This document shows, piece by piece, positions 56,401 to 64,000 of a DNA stretch of 64,000 nucleotides. Origin of the DNA: Monocercomonoides exilis (lineage: Eukaryota; Preaxostyla; Oxymonadida; Polymastigidae); contig LSRY02000017.1 of assembly GCA_001643675.2 (NCBI GenBank), positions 1,240,001 through 1,304,000 of the forward strand, given 5' to 3'. Position numbers and translations under genes: made by a program. The notes beneath the pieces were generated by a model. It worked only from the letters and a program-made list of their open reading frames with translations, did no database searches and was not told the DNA's origin. Every line of letters begins with the position of its first letter. The stretch's first letter is position 1.

Positions 56401-57886
56401 GATCTTTTCCTTTTTCTTTGTTTTTGCCTTTATTTTTGTCAGTTTTTGTGTGTTTATCCTTTTCTTTCTTTGCTTTCCTTTCTTTCCTCTCTTTCTTCTC
56501 TTTACTCAATTTGTTCTTCCTCTTCATCTCCGCCATTCTTTCCTTCTCCTTCTCCTCTTCCTCTTTCTTCCTCGCCAGCGCCTCCTCCTCCGTCTCCCCC
56601 GCTATCCCCAGCCTCGAATCAGCCACTCGCTCTGCCGTGTTCTCAATGTTGTGTCTGAGATCTGCACCTGTGGGCGAGCACGAGGTGAAGCCAAAGACCA
56701 TCACAGACTTCCCGTTCACTGCCACCAGCAGCGACGGGTGTGCCACTATGCTCTGCACTCCGCCGACGATGCGGATGCGTTTGAGTGGGATGATCTCGAC
56801 ATTCAGCAGCTGGTGCACTTCGAAGTCGTTGGCGACGCTGGAGGTGGTCGTGTAGAACATCGGGGACGAGGAAGAAGGTGTGACGGGGGTGAGGCAGAGG
56901 GAGCACGCATCGTTGGTTGTGGCATCGCAGAGGTAGTTGTACTCTTTGGAGGTGAGCAGATCGCTGTCTGAACCTGTTTTGGAGGAGGATGATGATGATG
57001 AAAAGGAAGAAGAAGAAGAGGAAGAAGATGATGATGATGCTAACGATGCTGATAATCGTGTTGTCAAAGCAGAGCGTGAACGACTGGGAGAAGAGTAAGG
57101 CGCAAACGACGAGTAAGAAATGCCCTCGTTGCCTGGTTTTGACCCTCTTTTTCGTGTTCTGCAGCTTCTTCCTTCGACTTCGCACATAATTTCGTCTGCC
57201 ACACGATGCGCCTCGCTCACAAGAGACGTTCGGATCACTTCGAAGATGAAGATGTCTGTGTAAAGTGTTTCTAATGAATAATCATCGTCTGCTGGAGAAT
57301 TGGTTGCATCTGCTGGGCTGTTGAATGTGTTGGAGGAGGAAGAGGAAGAGGCAGAAGACAAAGAGGATGAGGAAGATAATGAAGAAGAGGAAGAAGAAGA
57401 AGAAGATGCGGCAGAGTGTGCTTGGTGCAGTCGAAATGCAGAGAACGGCGCATCTTCATCGATATCGCTGGTAAGGGAAGACGAAAGAGAAGAGGAGGAA
57501 GAAGACAAAGAAGAGGATGAAATAGACAAAGATGATGAAAGACTTGAAGAAGATTCATCGTCTGCATCCAGATTGCCTGGTGTGATGGCGCCCATCAGCA
57601 GCTTTTCTGCTCTTTTACTCTCTTTCTCTTTCCTCCTCTGCTCAATCTCCTTCCTCCGCACTTCCCGTTGCTTCCTTCTCAGCTCTCTGTTCTGCCTTCT
57701 CCTTTCATGCAGCTCCTTCTTCCTCATCAGGCTCTCTTTCTTCCTCTGCAGCCTCTCCTTCCGCTCTGCCCCGCTTTCAGTCATCCCAATGCCAGGCCTC
57801 CCTAATGTCGACTCTCTCCCACACACAGCAATCGGGTTGCGCACATACCGCTTCTGCAGTACATCTGAGGGAAGTCCATATCCCAA
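50405..57886 (-). CDS. Giant low-complexity protein, 3' part (probably one gene with 57802-64000)
   Basis: An open frame of 2,493 codons ends at TAA (HADKH). Upstream of its first possible start the same frame continues (TFTPIKPLGYGLP, preceded by Gly/Asn-rich codons) back to a TCC/GGA repeat at 57961, where the phase is broken by one base; beyond it the 57802-64000 frame takes over. I therefore treat this as the continuation of that gene. Ordered islands include RRKQREVRRKEIEQRR coiled coil, EVHQLLNVEIIPLKRIRIVGG followed by VAHPSLLVAVNGKSVMVFGF, VVIPCHTSPFFIISNSMG, and FGQAGNVSLAIPAFSSLL, which read like beta-propeller strands of the MMS1/DDB1/CPSF-A kind separated by acidic and poly-Ser insertions. 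The C-terminal third is nearly pure Ser/Thr/Pro/Gln with His-Ser repeats (about 51060-51190, and the last 40 residues). Function unknown. Confidence 0.72.
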   Translation of the reverse strand: MGYGLPSDVLQKRYVRNPIAVCGRESTLGRPGIGMTESGAERKERLQRKKESLMRKKELHERRRQNRELRRKQREVRRKEIEQRRKEKESKRAEKLLMGAITPGNLDADDESSSSLSSSLSISSSSLSSSSSSLSSSLTSDIDEDAPFSAFRLHQAHSAASSSSSSSSSLSSSSSLSSASSSSSSNTFNSPADATNSPADDDYSLETLYTDIFIFEVIRTSLVSEAHRVADEIMCEVEGRSCRTRKRGSKPGNEGISYSSFAPYSSPSRSRSALTTRLSASLASSSSSSSSSSSFSSSSSSSKTGSDSDLLTSKEYNYLCDATTNDACSLCLTPVTPSSSSPMFYTTTSSVANDFEVHQLLNVEIIPLKRIRIVGGVQSIVAHPSLLVAVNGKSVMVFGFTSCSPTGADLRHNIENTAERVADSRLGIAGETEEEALARKKEEEEKEKERMAEMKRKNKLSKEKKERKERKAKKEKDKHTKTDKNKGKNKEKGKDHLDSETDSSLTSTSDLSSSSSSSSSSSSSITTSSSSTSSTSSIDSTPDAETNPADDAKADKTAQTTKTGQPTSTIQQGQASDATQHNKDDPIEILPSTFTCSCTLPLFDLQGKLAPLFPFHVSSTDIVNDTRIGGDAVLAAAGETEGERLKQLALSEQEAMRLQRRDWVNYSLPSSSLSAAGSSSSSLTTSTTTFVSMAKLPGTPLPQRPPPITVQLMGYVVAPSPVVSVSLAGATVLSDPIQKEWKTKNMVETDGVPQADTVFSSRPQMQYYHSRLSHLIPQYLFTPRLLRILAVHSPCGVSMFDMTLPAGFPVSTPLLPRMKHLCLWNGASQRMYMSLRGRFMKKADEAIAKRKVKIEASKDSPEKLEKMRVETGLKFRRKAIQVESPSESEYSDTDGLSIASQALSTQSSASELAEETEASEADEADESVSSSYSSSYSSSGISSSSASSSYSSSSSSSSYSRSFSSPSASSSSCSFFRPAHMNLNPVSLFDLLPLCNCTHFPGTSASSLCISRTYPHSLCRSAATIGASVRQVASLVTPSLAIEGQILDPETIGIISGNDVIIYSVIQNPLHRRIIENEMMLVKCKEARRGIKRFIREKEEEGGKKKRRKKRNNYSGAEMNKEDDKSENKNEEEGKNKDKEDKEEEKDGNDDDDDDDFDYEDDYSSSDESSEYAYDEVGAGYQYDEDGEVVLPYTLVPVVVIPCHTSPFFIISNSMGTNAFTSKLRLTITRQLLLLSKMIVKEQEQRAKKEALEKANEQPALITGENLLSRLPPGEIIRHVVNSLVHAENQPLSHVSYTPALSMQSIPQMSPFLVFGQAGNVSLAIPAFSSLLPMLNVFSEATWLILQGATFAGAWGTRQNEISADVIPKEKRLWREWLLALAQGIVADKLRRDEEAKLSKGEEPELLVPSPSPPTSTSTSTSTSSSSSSSCSTSTSISTSQEVTSEPYAISETASPPHTATPKSQMASTALAPSSLTALTPLTTMMSMNSQPSQISQFSQISQMSQISQASQLSPPRSSHLNVPHFPQYIMPPILLRLGRYFEDSTVFGISPHPLSPDLLRFRFPLYRHMHSAVKVIARVAIKRNLMVEKIAELVYGKEERTRHRQIILQQWKANKELEHKLERERVQNMMAEEREREWQRKANRDKERAVLLNELAKKEVTHTRTASAPAIQTASSPRPHSHQPLQPIQKHSGGKPLSASGYSRTSTPHSLASDSATSVTAPSSARSAHSASSSSSSSSSSFSMGQTQSTTPPTTQTTSHRSSSSSSSSSSKMFPPSSTNFSAAQQDKAESSAITEARLSVASPSFIPHHHPHNPIHHSTFSEHENKLRSSAFGSSRSPARLRSPNRTALVASSAEIASSTAQSNGQPQISAASLSSSSPSSSPSSAGSSNTQMHPQIHLPAIRDSEHHSSSQSSSTPSRTSTQTTPSSAPHQHLHHHKSPSASSLEQPHGHQTTPSSLTRTQLQAKSLSSHGGKLAHQSSSSSSSSSSSASASAAVAASHLLSISPFTAPSMTLSPSSVQPMSSFMFPSSSFASSREKDVDWGESHQTILPSLRASNALGMGSSSASAAYRSSSSSSSSSVTGGQNIPNSVLNSPAAAAASSSVSSSMPSPSASTTTTTTTTTSPSSSSSSSSSQMMSMPSSSPSPSTLLSLASPSFVPSKLKAPPSTALPPRSPAGTHPPSSSSSSIHPSNKQLTPISTPNRPAPLHISSDGQAPEEKHRHRSPLKSQQSGIHSHSHSHSHSQPHSHSHSNSHSNSNSNSQSHSHTHSHSHSHPNTSSEQQHWAAVASTITTTTTGTGANAITASSFVPQMAPSASSMQSQTPLHNASSSTTTTPPSSSAAASSSRGSFASPLLVGPPPSSRTLTPMTTATQPHTPQSSLSTPASNSLSSPSPFPSSSSSSSSSSSISPSSIPSSAAVMFSEPRPHTHHHHHTRSHSHHSKSHHTTKEQSASPASSPPKQARTRQETHQHHNSSSGHHSHSHSHSHADKH

Positions 57887-60800
57887 TGGCTTGATTGGTG
57901 TGAAGGTGTCGTGTCTGCTTGTATTTCCTCCTCCTCCACTGCCATTTCCTCCTCCTCCTCTCCTCCTCCTCCTCCTCCTCCTCCTCCTCCTCCTCCTCCT
58001 CCTCCAATCAGAGAAGAGAAGCTGCTGCCTCTCATCTGCGGAGGTGGCGGTGGAGGTGGCAATGCAGACGGATCAGAAGAAGAAGAAGAAGAAGACTTTT
58101 CTGTGAGTGGTTGAGGTTTGTAGTCGTCTGGTGATGGAATTGTCAGTTTGCCCGACGGGTCAGTGATAAATGAAGTTGGCGGCATCTTCGCAGAGCTTTG
58201 ATCATTTGCTTCTTTCTGGTTAGCATTCTGCTTCGATACACTTGAATACTCATCGTTATTCCCGTCTTCGTCATCGTCTTCGCCCACTTCTTCCATCATA
58301 TCTTCATCCACATCCACATCGTCGTCGTCATCATCATCTCCTCCATTCAACCCATCATCTTCCTGATCCACCAGCCGCACCCCTTTCCACTGCTGTTTTT
58401 GAACTGGGATTCCGTTGTCATTCATCTTCGAGTGCATCTGCTCCAGCGTCTCCAGCACAACCCCTTCTTCAATCGACACCATCTCCCTCACAGCGGATAG
58501 AGTGGGCACTGAAAATGCGGCGATGCAGAAGAAGTTGTAGAGAGCGGTGGATGAAAACCTCAGGGAATCGAGTTGGGCTGGGGAGAGGGAGCTGGCAGAG
58601 GAGCTGTTGCGCACATTGGGTAGAGAAGAGAGAGAAGAAGAGGAAGAAGAAGAAGAGGAAGGGGAAGGGGAAGAAGAAGAAGTTGATTGAGGAGAAGCGC
58701 CAGGCATCAGAGAAAAAGAAGAGTCAGAGAGGTCGGAGATGTTGCGTATGTGCATATGTGACAGGTTTATTCGTCCAATCCGCATTCTCATGTCTCTCTC
58801 GTCATACAGACAGAGGATGAATGCAGGTGAATAGAGCGATGTCAGTGCATCAGAGGATATAGAAGTCGGGGCAGTGAGTGAAGGAATCTGTGTGTTTGAC
58901 GGGATGAGCGAGATGGAGTGTGAGGAGAAGCCAGAGGAGCGTGTGAGCTGCTTGTTCGAGACGTGGGTGGCAGACGAGGGTGTCTTGATGAGTCGGAAAA
59001 GGGCGTCAGACGAGTTCTGCAGAGAAGAGCGGGGCAATGCGCGGTGGAAGTGGTGGTGGATTTTGGGGAGGTAAGGGCTCGGCTTGTCTGAACGGGTTGT
59101 TAATGAAGGAGGTTCAAATGGATTCTCCTCTGAAACAGAAAGCAATCTGCCCAAAATCTTCTTCTCCCTCCGCCTTCGCTCATCTCGCGCTTTCCTCGCC
59201 TGCTGGATGACCCGCTTCGTCTTCGCTTTTTCTCTCCGCATTTCCACTTTATGCCTCTTCATCCCTCTTTTCGTTGCCCTCAGCTGCCGCTTCCGCACAA
59301 TCTGTATCATCTGATTCTGGACAGAGCCGTCGGTGAGCCAAGGAGGAAGCGAGTGGCAGAACTTGGATGAAGTAGAGAAGCAGTGCAGAGGTGTTGGCCG
59401 GCGGGGAGGGAGGTGACGGATGGGGCGGAAGTCACGTGGAAGATGTGAATGAGCGTTTGAATAGGAATTTACAGCGAGGTCAGTGAATGGAATGCCATTG
59501 GCATCGACACGTGGGGCACGCGGGTCAAAAGTTGGGGAGTGGAGCTTGAGAAAGGCCTGGAGGTGGAGGTAGATGGGGTCGTATATGTTGCCAGATGAGG
59601 AAGAAGATGAAGAAGATGAAGAGAAGCTTTCATCGGATAGGCCAGAAGATGAGTCAGAAGTGGATAAGAGAGACAGCTGTGATGTTGTTGAGAGGAGGGA
59701 AGAAGAGGAAAGAGAGGCAGTTGAGAAAAGGGAAGACATGGAAGATGACTGAAGAAGAGAGGAGGAGGACGAGTGGCTGCTCAGCATAGGAGAGATTGTA
59801 GGGGATGATGGCGGAGAGAGAAGGCCTGCTGAGACAGCCAGACTTTGTGATGAATGCTTAGCTGAAGGAGTGGCAGAAGCAGAAGAAGTTGAAGAAGGTG
59901 TATTTGAATGGATTGTGTGGTGTGCTGCCTTTGGTGATGAAGCAGCCTGGGGAGAAGGAGAAGACTCATGGGAAGGCGGAGACGAGAAGCGGGGCTTGGC
60001 AAAATCAGCCATTTTTGCTCGGATTGAGTCTCTTCTCTTCTGCAGGCGGAGGATGCGCTCCTGCTGGTGCAGCTTGTGCAGGTCCCTTTTCTCCTTCCTC
60101 GCTTTCTTCCACAATCTTCTGTTCTTCTTCTCTTCTCTGTGCACCAAGTGCTCAATGTCAGCCTTCGTAAACAGCCCCGCTTTCCTCCTCTCCTTCGCTT
60201 TGATCCCTTCCAGATCATCCAGATAGTTCTCTATCACTTCGCGAAACAGCCGCTGCTTGTCGTGTCCTGTCTGTGCAAATGCCCCCAGATCCATCCCAAG
60301 CCCCGTCTCGTCGGCTTCTCCTGTGATTGGACGCAGCGGAGCTTCAGACACACTTGCTGCTGGCACAATCACCCCTTCCTTCACAAGTTTCTCATCAATA
60401 GCTTGGCCAATCGAAGACGTCTTGGAATCGGCTGATCCTTGTTCAATAGCCTTCATTCCTTCCTTCTCTCCTCCTCCTCTTCCATCACCTGCTCCTGCTC
60501 CTGTCCCTGCTCCCTCTTTCCCCATGAAGCTCCACAATTCCTCCACTGCTCTGTCTGCTGGCGTGCGCGACAGCTGCCACTCTCTGCACAGCACAGCCAC
60601 TGCATGCAGCGCCGGCAGATGGGCAATGCTCAACGGGGCACAGGGAAGCTCTTTGATCTGCCGAGAAATCTTCTTCTGCTTGCTGATCCTGCCAAAGAAC
60701 AAAAACTTCTCCACAAACCCGATCCAGGCAAGGGTGGGGCGGGGAGGAGGGGAAGGAGGGGTTGGTAGAGGAGGAGGAATGATTGAGGTGGCAGAAGAAC

Positions 60801-63800
60801 TCGAGCGGTGGGGCAGCGGTTGGTGGGAGAAGGGGATGCCGGCAGTGGCGTTGGCACTGGAGGAGACGGTGCCAGCAGCGCTGTGGTGGATGTAGATGCC
60901 TTCTTTCTTCCGGATCTTCACCTCAAACTCCTCCGACAGGTCTTCTTTCTCCGAGTCGCTCTCGTAGAACGGGTCGAGGTCGTTGGCTGCGCAGATCTCT
61001 GCTGTCCGCAGCCTCTCTGTCTCTGCCCCTTCGACCTCCACCTGCATCGGGCAGAGCTTGACGAGCGGGCCGTGGTGGCTGAGGGGCGTCCACGTGATCT
61101 TTCTGAACGTGCTGCTCCACCGGAGCATCGCTGTGTCGTCGTTGTGGAGGAGCACAGAGTTCTTGTTGTCGACTAAAGTGACGGTCTCTCTGCCAGCAAA
61201 GACGTATGAGACAGTCGGAGGTGGAGGCAGCATCATCAGCGCTGAGGAGGAGAGGATGGAAGAGGGGAAGTAGGAGAGCGTGGTGAGTGGCTGGGTGGGT
61301 TTGCTTTCTAAAGAGGGAAGAGAAGAGCCGGGTGTGATTGGGGTGGTGGTGAATGTTGATGATGATTGTGATTTCTTCAATTTTTCTGATTTTGATTCAT
61401 CTTCTTCATTTGTGGGTGTGGTGGATGTGTCTAATCTGCCAGGTGATGATGCATTTGCAGAAGAAGCAGAAGAAGTTGATGATGAAGCTGAAGAAACCGA
61501 TGAAGAAGCCAATAATGACAAAGACGATACAGTCGATGCAAACTCTGGTGAAGACGGGATGGCGTTAAACAGCTTCTTGTTGAGCTCTGTTGTCACAAGC
61601 GGACCACCTGACAGCTCGCTCATCATGTTGCGTGCAGAATTCTTGCTTTCCAATTCAGCAAGTGAAAAAGAAGAAGGCGGAGAATCAAGCAGAAGGGAGA
61701 GGGGGATGATAGAGCACGCCAGCTGCCCGCAGCGGCACCCTACAAGAAGTGCTGCTCCTTCAGCCTCGTCATAGCCATACGGGACAGACCGAACAAGGGC
61801 AGAGAAGCTTGCCAATGTTGAAGAGCGGAGTGAGGCTGAGAGCGGAGATAACCTCCCTGCACCTCCTCTGTAACTGCCAGGAAAAGCAGAAGAGGCGAGA
61901 GAAGGAGAGGAAGAAGCGACCAGCTCGTGGGAGGCGTAGGCGTCGTCGAGGTTGAGTTCGGTATTGACTGTGTTGAGAGAGTGGCTGGCAGATAAAGTGT
62001 CATAAGGTGTGTCGATGTAGTGCTCTTCATCAGAGAAGGGGTTGTTCCGCTCAGCCCAGTCGCAGCGGATCTGCTTGTCGAAAGTGGTGAGCAGGATGGA
62101 GTGTGGGGCGTAATGGCAGGGGAGAACGAAGAGAGGGAAGAGGGAAAGATTCTGTTTGGAGTGGCTGTCTTTGCTGTCGGAGGAGAGAGAGCTGGAACGA
62201 GAGGAAGAAGAAGAGAAGGAAGAAGAAGAAGATGATGATGATGATGATGACGATGATGAAGCAGATGATGAGTTGTATTGTGAGGCTGGGGTGTTCTCGA
62301 TGTAGACAGAGGAATTTGGGGCGACTTCGATGAATCTGCGCGTGGGGATGAAGGCAGACGCAGGCGGCGGCCGAAGAAGCGTTGATCGGTTTGTGTGGAA
62401 GCGGAGGCTCTGCCCTGGGTTCATTCCTACGTTGTGATGGGAGTAGATGGGATGGATGGAGAATAAAGAAATGAGAAAGAGAGAAAGAGAAAGAGAAAGG
62501 AGAGATAACAAAATACAAATAGAAATAGCAAAGATCAAAGATAAATAAATAAAAAAATGATAAATATGAAGATGAATAAATAATAATAATAAAATACTCC
62601 AATAATCGTCTCTGGCCTTCTGCAGGAGCGGGAGCCTGTCTTTGCTCTCCACTCTGAAGATGATGACACAGGGTGGCGATATGCACCCAGCTATCACAAA
62701 TGACCGCCCACACACAGTGGCTGTGGAAAGAGCAGAGACAGTAGAGGGAAGTCGGAGCGTGGCAATCTGTGTGAGAGAAGGAGGGATGCTTGTGATGTTT
62801 CTCTTGGAGGAGGATGAGGAAGAAGAAGAAGAGGAGGAGGAAGGTTTGTCTTTGCCTTTCTCTCTCCTCCTCGATGAAGAAGAAGAAGACGATGATGATA
62901 TACTCTTCGATCCATCACCCCCCGTTTTCTCCTCCTTCGTGTAGCCAGGCCTCCACGTGAGCACAAACATCGTCGACAGAAAGGAAGCAGCCACCACATT
63001 GTCTGAGGCAGAGGCCAAGCTCAGCTCGAGTGCCCCGATGCGCCCAGGGGCTGGTGTGTGGCCAGCATTGAGACTGCGCAGCTGAGACTCAGTGAAGACT
63101 AAGGGGGGCTTCCAGGTGATGACAGAGGAGATGTCAGCGCCGATGGCTTCGGGGATGAAAATCTGGGGAGGGAAGAGAGGGGAGAAGGGGGTGGCGGATG
63201 AACGGGTGGAACGAGAAGAAGAGGAAGAAGAAGGAGAGGAAGAAATAGATGATGAGGAAGATAATGATGAGGATGAGGAAGAAGATGAAGGAGTAGGAGA
63301 AGGAGAAGGTGTAGATGAGTCAGAAGAATCAGGAAGTTCGGGAAGATAATCAAGAGGAGTTGTATTGTGTGATGCGAGTGAGGAGACAAAAGATGACACG
63401 AGCGAAGGTGTTGATGTGGCTGAGGCAACAAGAGAGACAGAAAGATGGCGAGAAGAAGAAGACGATGAGGAAGAAGAGGAAGAAGATGCAACTGCACAAG
63501 AAGAGCCCAATGCTCCACCACCACCACCAGGAGAGGAAGAAGCTATTTTCTGCATTCTTGCTGCAAGGTGGATGAGAGCAAGCGACGACGGCGACAGTGA
63601 CGAGAGGAGTGAATATGGTGGGGTTATCCTCGATCGAGTGGATGTCTTTGACTTCTTCGCTATTCTGAGCATCGGATAATCTCCTTCCTCTTCCTGCTCC
63701 TGTTCTTCTTTCTCCATCAGTGCGATCGCATCAAACGACGCCATCCCGTCTCTTATGAGCGACTGCATCGCCTCGTCCTGCAGAGCAGCCTGCAGCGAGA

Positions 63801-64000
63801 TCTGTCTGAAGCTCACGGTCGGAATGATCCGGATCTCCCCCACTGTCACCTGCGCCATTGCACCTTGTATTCCAGTCAGCGCCAGCGTCCTTCTTGTGCC
63901 ATCAATGCCGAGTGTAGCTGCATCGACCAAGTCAACTTTCTCTGGGTGCAGTGAAAAGAGCATAGACACACTCTGCCGCACCTCTGCCTGGAACAGGATC
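57802..64000 (-). CDS. Giant beta-propeller-like protein, 5' part in window, N-terminus outside
   Basis: Open from the window edge (ILFQAEVRQSVSMLFSL) to TAG at 57802. An intron at 62427-62597 (171 bp, donor GTATTT, acceptor CGTAG) is a multiple of three without stops, so the frame reads through it as hydrophobic Leu/Ile-rich sequence; splicing joins DDYW to RMNPGQSLRFH. Segments such as RTLALTGIQGAMAQVTVGEIRII, PLFVLPCHYAPHSILLTTFD, VSYVFAGRETVTLVDNKNSV, FRKITWTPLSHHGPLVKLCP and CAPLSIAHLPALHAVAVLCRE look like strands of a large beta-propeller protein of the MMS1/DDB1/CPSF-A class, interrupted by Ser- and Asp-rich loops. A basic coiled coil (HRLWKKARKEKRD-like) follows at about 60,100. The last 50 codons before TAG, after the GGA repeat, appear to be out of frame. 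The class assignment is tentative; that it is coding is secure. Confidence 0.7.
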   Translation of the reverse strand, partial: ILFQAEVRQSVSMLFSLHPEKVDLVDAATLGIDGTRRTLALTGIQGAMAQVTVGEIRIIPTVSFRQISLQAALQDEAMQSLIRDGMASFDAIALMEKEEQEQEEEGDYPMLRIAKKSKTSTRSRITPPYSLLSSLSPSSLALIHLAARMQKIASSSPGGGGGALGSSCAVASSSSSSSSSSSSRHLSVSLVASATSTPSLVSSFVSSLASHNTTPLDYLPELPDSSDSSTPSPSPTPSSSSSSSSLSSSSSISSSPSSSSSSRSTRSSATPFSPLFPPQIFIPEAIGADISSVITWKPPLVFTESQLRSLNAGHTPAPGRIGALELSLASASDNVVAASFLSTMFVLTWRPGYTKEEKTGGDGSKSISSSSSSSSSRRREKGKDKPSSSSSSSSSSSSKRNITSIPPSLTQIATLRLPSTVSALSTATVCGRSFVIAGCISPPCVIIFRVESKDRLPLLQKARDDYWSILLLLFIHLHIYHFFIYLSLIFAISICILLSLLSLSLSLFLISLFSIHPIYSHHNVGMNPGQSLRFHTNRSTLLRPPPASAFIPTRRFIEVAPNSSVYIENTPASQYNSSSASSSSSSSSSSSSSSFSSSSSRSSSLSSDSKDSHSKQNLSLFPLFVLPCHYAPHSILLTTFDKQIRCDWAERNNPFSDEEHYIDTPYDTLSASHSLNTVNTELNLDDAYASHELVASSSPSLASSAFPGSYRGGAGRLSPLSASLRSSTLASFSALVRSVPYGYDEAEGAALLVGCRCGQLACSIIPLSLLLDSPPSSFSLAELESKNSARNMMSELSGGPLVTTELNKKLFNAIPSSPEFASTVSSLSLLASSSVSSASSSTSSASSANASSPGRLDTSTTPTNEEDESKSEKLKKSQSSSTFTTTPITPGSSLPSLESKPTQPLTTLSYFPSSILSSSALMMLPPPPTVSYVFAGRETVTLVDNKNSVLLHNDDTAMLRWSSTFRKITWTPLSHHGPLVKLCPMQVEVEGAETERLRTAEICAANDLDPFYESDSEKEDLSEEFEVKIRKKEGIYIHHSAAGTVSSSANATAGIPFSHQPLPHRSSSSATSIIPPPLPTPPSPPPRPTLAWIGFVEKFLFFGRISKQKKISRQIKELPCAPLSIAHLPALHAVAVLCREWQLSRTPADRAVEELWSFMGKEGAGTGAGAGDGRGGGEKEGMKAIEQGSADSKTSSIGQAIDEKLVKEGVIVPAASVSEAPLRPITGEADETGLGMDLGAFAQTGHDKQRLFREVIENYLDDLEGIKAKERRKAGLFTKADIEHLVHREEKKNRRLWKKARKEKRDLHKLHQQERILRLQKRRDSIRAKMADFAKPRFSSPPSHESSPSPQAASSPKAAHHTIHSNTPSSTSSASATPSAKHSSQSLAVSAGLLSPPSSPTISPMLSSHSSSSSLLQSSSMSSLFSTASLSSSSLLSTTSQLSLLSTSDSSSGLSDESFSSSSSSSSSSGNIYDPIYLHLQAFLKLHSPTFDPRAPRVDANGIPFTDLAVNSYSNAHSHLPRDFRPIRHLPPRRPTPLHCFSTSSKFCHSLPPWLTDGSVQNQMIQIVRKRQLRATKRGMKRHKVEMRREKAKTKRVIQQARKARDERRRREKKILGRLLSVSEENPFEPPSLTTRSDKPSPYLPKIHHHFHRALPRSSLQNSSDALFRLIKTPSSATHVSNKQLTRSSGFSSHSISLIPSNTQIPSLTAPTSISSDALTSLYSPAFILCLYDERDMRMRIGRINLSHMHIRNISDLSDSSFSLMPGASPQSTSSSSPSPSSSSSSSSSLSSLPNVRNSSSASSLSPAQLDSLRFSSTALYNFFCIAAFSVPTLSAVREMVSIEEGVVLETLEQMHSKMNDNGIPVQKQQWKGVRLVDQEDDGLNGGDDDDDDDVDVDEDMMEEVGEDDDEDGNNDEYSSVSKQNANQKEANDQSSAKMPPTSFITDPSGKLTIPSPDDYKPQPLTEKSSSSSSSDPSALPPPPPPPQMRGSSFSSLIGGGGGGGGGGGGGGGEEEEEMAVEEEEIQADTTPSHQSSHWDMDFPQMYCRSGMCATRLLCVGESRH
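57947..58005. repeat. (TCC)n trinucleotide repeat with a one-base phase break
   Basis: About 19 TCC/CTC triplets on the plus strand (GGA, glycine, on the coding minus strand). Between 57960 and 57961 the triplet period slips by one base (CTC then TCC). The slip coincides with the change of frame between the two parts of the giant gene. Confidence 0.9.

Noticed and set aside
56399-56971. Plus-strand Phe/Leu-rich frames across 50-64 kb suggesting membrane proteins
   Set aside because: They are antisense readings of GAA/AAG- and TCN-rich coding sequence of the giant minus-strand gene; hydrophobicity is an artefact of the complementary codons.
1-64000. tRNA, rRNA, CRISPR arrays, operons or prophage
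   Set aside because: I saw no cloverleaf with conserved tRNA blocks, no rRNA core sequence, no spaced direct repeats and no Shine-Dalgarno organisation; spliced eukaryotic genes explain the coding regions. A covariance-model tRNA scan was not possible here and would be the decisive test.

Overview
The window is nuclear DNA from an intron-bearing protist. Thirty-three introns of 46 to about 180 bp can be resolved by joining conserved protein reading frames. The genes encode typical eukaryotic proteins: PUF and RRM RNA-binding proteins, Atg10, Nuf2, ribosomal protein eS24, an actin-family protein and a METTL23-type methyltransferase. Exons are often very rich in TCN serine codons and spacers are AT-rich. 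Two paralogous proteins near 25-33 kb resemble, from memory only, a lineage-specific family of the oxymonad flagellate Monocercomonoides. An oxymonad such as Monocercomonoides is therefore my best guess (inference). The standard genetic code fits most genes.

Layout. 1-8.4 kb: the 3' part of a PUF-domain gene with a very long Ser/Pro tail, a 3 kb T-rich spacer, then a two-RRM protein. 8.4-18.4 kb: on the minus strand, a 1,775-residue protein with an MDH1B-like N-terminal domain and, upstream of it, a divergent SIR2-family protein that has lost key catalytic residues. The sirtuin-like gene shares a 201 bp promoter region with ATG10 on the plus strand. 18.8-23.9 kb: a transposon island with a 1 kb foldback element, a pogo-like DNA transposon with a decayed transposase, TA-flanked MITEs and an 800 bp Tc1-like non-autonomous element. 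24-34.5 kb: a gene-poor region with two inverted paralogues of an unknown family flanking decayed coding fragments.

34.5-45 kb: a compact, gene-dense stretch with RPS24, a coiled-coil protein, two unknown genes, ten-exon NUF2, a six-exon divergent actin and a METTL23-like methyltransferase with one in-frame TAA. 45-64 kb: minus-strand giant low-complexity genes, namely a 1,523-residue protein and a roughly 4,500-residue protein that runs off the window end. The latter may carry interrupted beta-propeller segments of the MMS1/DDB1/CPSF-A kind, and it is split into two frames by one apparent missing base in a TCC repeat.

The genes are not an operon or a pathway. Recurrent architecture includes divergent and convergent pairs with 100-340 bp spacers, short introns whose donors mostly read GTNTG rather than GTAAGT, and large serine-rich insertions placed inside otherwise conserved domains. 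No tRNA, rRNA, CRISPR array or prokaryotic feature was recognised.
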